Positions 62,363-64,000 of a DNA stretch of 64,000 nt are shown here, one piece after another. Where the stretch lies: contig NC_009405.2 in NCBI RefSeq assembly GCF_000002875.2, positions 635,756 through 699,755 of the forward strand. Direction: 5' to 3'. This stretch comes from Leishmania infantum JPCM5 (lineage: Eukaryota; Euglenozoa; Kinetoplastea; Trypanosomatida; Trypanosomatidae). A model generated the notes under the pieces. That model saw only the letters and a program-made list of their open reading frames with translations, made no database searches and was not told where the DNA came from. Positions within the stretch are counted from its first letter, which is position 1, and each line of letters begins with the position of its first letter. The position numbers and the translations under genes were made by a program.

Positions 62363-62848
62363 CTACATAACGCAGCAGCAGCTATCCTTCTTCACCTCAT
62401 GCCCCTCGCCCGAGTTACCGCCCTCCGGCGTGCTGCTCACCTTGTGTTTTTCCCTCTTCGAGTTTTCGGCCGGCGGGGCGCGGTTCCCCTGGATGACCAT
62501 GTGCACCAGCACCGAAGGTTTCTGCATCTCGTCATTCGTATCTCCAACTTTCGTGTCGCCCGACACAAGGCACGCCTCCCGCTCCGAGGCCGTGAGATGC
62601 CGCGTCAGCGAGTCACCATCATTCAGCACGCGCCCTGCCTTGAGCACGCGGATCCCCGACTCGGAAATGCGCTCCGCCAGCTCCTTCATATCAGCTGGCC
62701 AGTTCGAGCGGAACTGCGCCTTCACCATCTCGATTGTAGTGTCACAGCCGTTCGGCTGCTTGAGGGCAACAAAGTCGTGCACCACACGTCCCGAGTAGGT
62801 GGACGGGCAGGCGCCCGTCAGAACGTATCGAATGCGCACACGCTCCAT
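62363..62848 (-). CDS. membrane-anchored ubiquitin-fold protein (UBL3/MUB-like)
   Basis: The product is 161 aa. The first about 110 residues have a ubiquitin-like fold of the UBL3/MUB type: MERVRIRYVLTG, a region equivalent to the divergent helix (DTTIEMVKAQFRSNWPAD), then ESGIRVLKAGRVLNDGDSL, the hallmark lip of this family, and later SVLVHMVIQ. A hydrophilic Ser/Gly/Glu/Lys tail ends in DSCCCVM. The last four residues, CCVM, form a CaaX box expected to be prenylated (Met at X favours farnesyl), and neighbouring Cys could be palmitoylated. There is no C-terminal Gly-Gly, so it is not a conjugated modifier. In plants and animals these proteins sit at the plasma membrane and bind E2 enzymes or sort cargo into vesicles. 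It is somewhat longer than the usual about 117 aa because of the extended tail. Confidence 0.85.
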   Translation of the reverse strand: MERVRIRYVLTGACPSTYSGRVVHDFVALKQPNGCDTTIEMVKAQFRSNWPADMKELAERISESGIRVLKAGRVLNDGDSLTRHLTASEREACLVSGDTKVGDTNDEMQKPSVLVHMVIQGNRAPPAENSKREKHKVSSTPEGGNSGEGHEVKKDSCCCVM

Positions 62849-64000
62849 CGCTACTGCAGGGCACTCCTTAGCACGTGTGCGTGTGCGTGCTCCAGCAACG
62901 TCGAGGAGGCGCAGAGAGCGACTGAAACACCCACGCACACTTACAAGCAGTAAAGGGCTGGATGAGCCTCACAAGGGAGAGGGGGGAGAAAGCAACTGAA
63001 GGATTGACAGGGGGATGGTACAGCGCGCAAACGCCCTGCTGATTCGCAAGGGGGGGGGGGCAGCCGCACCGAAATAGACGTGCGGTGTGATAATAGATGT
63101 AGGTGTTGGGTATACGTGTGCGTGCGTGTGTATAAAGAGATACAAGTGCAAGCGCAGCGGTGGAGGTGCAGATGGAGGTGGACGGGAGAGATCCAGGGAG
63201 AAAGCGCGCGCGGAAAGGGCCAGGTGACTGACGACGATAATGTCTGCACAAGTCAAACACTTCGACAACTTAAGCACACTGACTGGGTACTTGTCAATGG
63301 AGAACAAACGCGCGCGCACACGCACACGAAGAACAGGCCAAAATAACGGAGAAGTCGAACGGTGAATAGGCAAAGAAAGAAAAATGAGAGCGAACGCGAA
63401 TGGCAAGCAGAGCAATGAGGGAGACGACGGCGATGCAAGGGAAAAGCAGTGGAACGGGGATAAAATGGTGATATTTATGCAGAGGGTGGAAGGTGGAAGT
63501 ACTGCCGCCAGTGGATGTGCGGCGATTGGGTATGATGCACCTGTTGTGCGGTGTGTGCTGTGTTTGAGCGGGTGGGTGTTGTTGGGTGGACGCAAGGGAG
63601 CGTGAGTGAGTGTTGTTCTCTGCACGGGTGTGCGAGAGAGGGAGGGAGGGTGGAGGTGCAAGAGAGTAAGGCAGCAATCGACACACACACAAAAAAGAAT
63701 GCGTTCGTTAAGGTGGGGTGGAGGAGGGGGAGGAGGCCGAGTGGAGAGACACACAATCATCAAAGATGCGGCCAGAAGTGGAAGAGATCGCTCCCTTACA
63801 TGTACGCGCACACCTCTACATATACCGGCTGCTCTGCAGCCATTCGAGTAGGCACTGTTTTGCCGACTCGCATGCACTAATACCGTGCTTCGCTGCGGCC
63901 TCGACACTGCAGCACACGCAGACACCAGACATGGCCACCGCGACAGACAGCACGGCGCGCACTCACTGTGGTGATTTCTGTACGGCAGTCGCTGAACCTC
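62849..64000. other. intergenic to window end, no gene seen
   Basis: Contains the leader of the UBL3-like gene, a G-run at 63050-63060, CA/GT microsatellites (63305-63325, 63683-63692) and GA-rich tracts. The next minus-strand gene must lie beyond the window. Confidence 0.5.

Noticed and set aside
1..64000. tRNA, rRNA, snRNA, CRISPR arrays, bacterial promoters
   Set aside because: No cloverleaf with A/B boxes, rRNA core or spaced-repeat array was recognised by eye; the genome is eukaryotic. A tRNAscan or Infernal run would be needed to exclude small RNAs.

Overview
The window looks like nuclear DNA of a trypanosomatid, most probably Leishmania or a close relative. The basis is: GC-rich intronless genes with strong G/C third-position use; long intergenic stretches full of (CA/GT)n, (GA/CT)n and G-runs; polypyrimidine tracts ending in AG just ahead of start codons, as expected for spliced-leader trans-splicing; SIDER-like and DIRE-like degenerate retroposons; and a gene resembling the Leishmania pseudoperoxidase. 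There is one 100-base assembly gap (6002-6101). I could not assign species or chromosome.

Layout. Every intact gene is on the minus strand, so transcription runs right to left as in a polycistronic unit. From right to left these are: a prenylatable UBL3/MUB-type ubiquitin-fold protein (62363-62848), a small zinc-ribbon protein (59521-59928), a BAR-domain protein (58071-58796), a multi-pass membrane F-box protein (53043-54350), two paralogous nodulin-like/MFS transporters (49636-51630 and 42321-44216), a WD40 plus helical protein (36640-39435), a heme pseudoperoxidase-like protein (34639-35865), a small Cys-containing hypothetical (33578-34018), IFT54 (31047-32504), a NEK kinase (27007-29409), a GMC oxidoreductase (22903-24510), a Gln/Ser/Pro-rich protein with a putative zinc motif (18208-19521), a metaxin-like protein (4092-5234) and a LETM1-like protein (994-2181).

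The exception is about 6.1-11.5 kb. Both genes there lie on the plus strand and both are broken: an unrecognised frameshifted gene (7235-8169) and an RNF10/Mag2-type RING gene with a 2-base frameshift and a lost 3' end (10237-11417). This gives a divergent switch (about 5.3-7.2 kb, containing the assembly gap) and a convergent zone (about 11.5-18 kb).

Repeats dominate the rest. A 1.58-kb degenerate ingi/DIRE-like retroposon is present twice, nearly identical and in direct orientation (11496-13077 and 47066-48645). Five SIDER-like elements lie at about 9.3, 17.6, 21.1, 22.0 and 56.1 kb, mostly in 3' flanks of genes. One SIDER with its flank is duplicated in inverted orientation 39 kb away, and part of that flank is tandemly duplicated (611-bp period) next to the BAR gene stop codon.

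Functionally the genes are a mixed housekeeping set: mitochondrial membranes (metaxin, LETM1-like), flagellum (IFT54, perhaps the NEK kinase), membrane trafficking and signalling (BAR, UBL3, F-box), transport and redox. There is no operon-like shared pathway, as is usual in trypanosomatids. I did not find a clearly new multi-gene system. The most interesting signals are the strand-inverted island of decayed genes and the homogenised repeat network.
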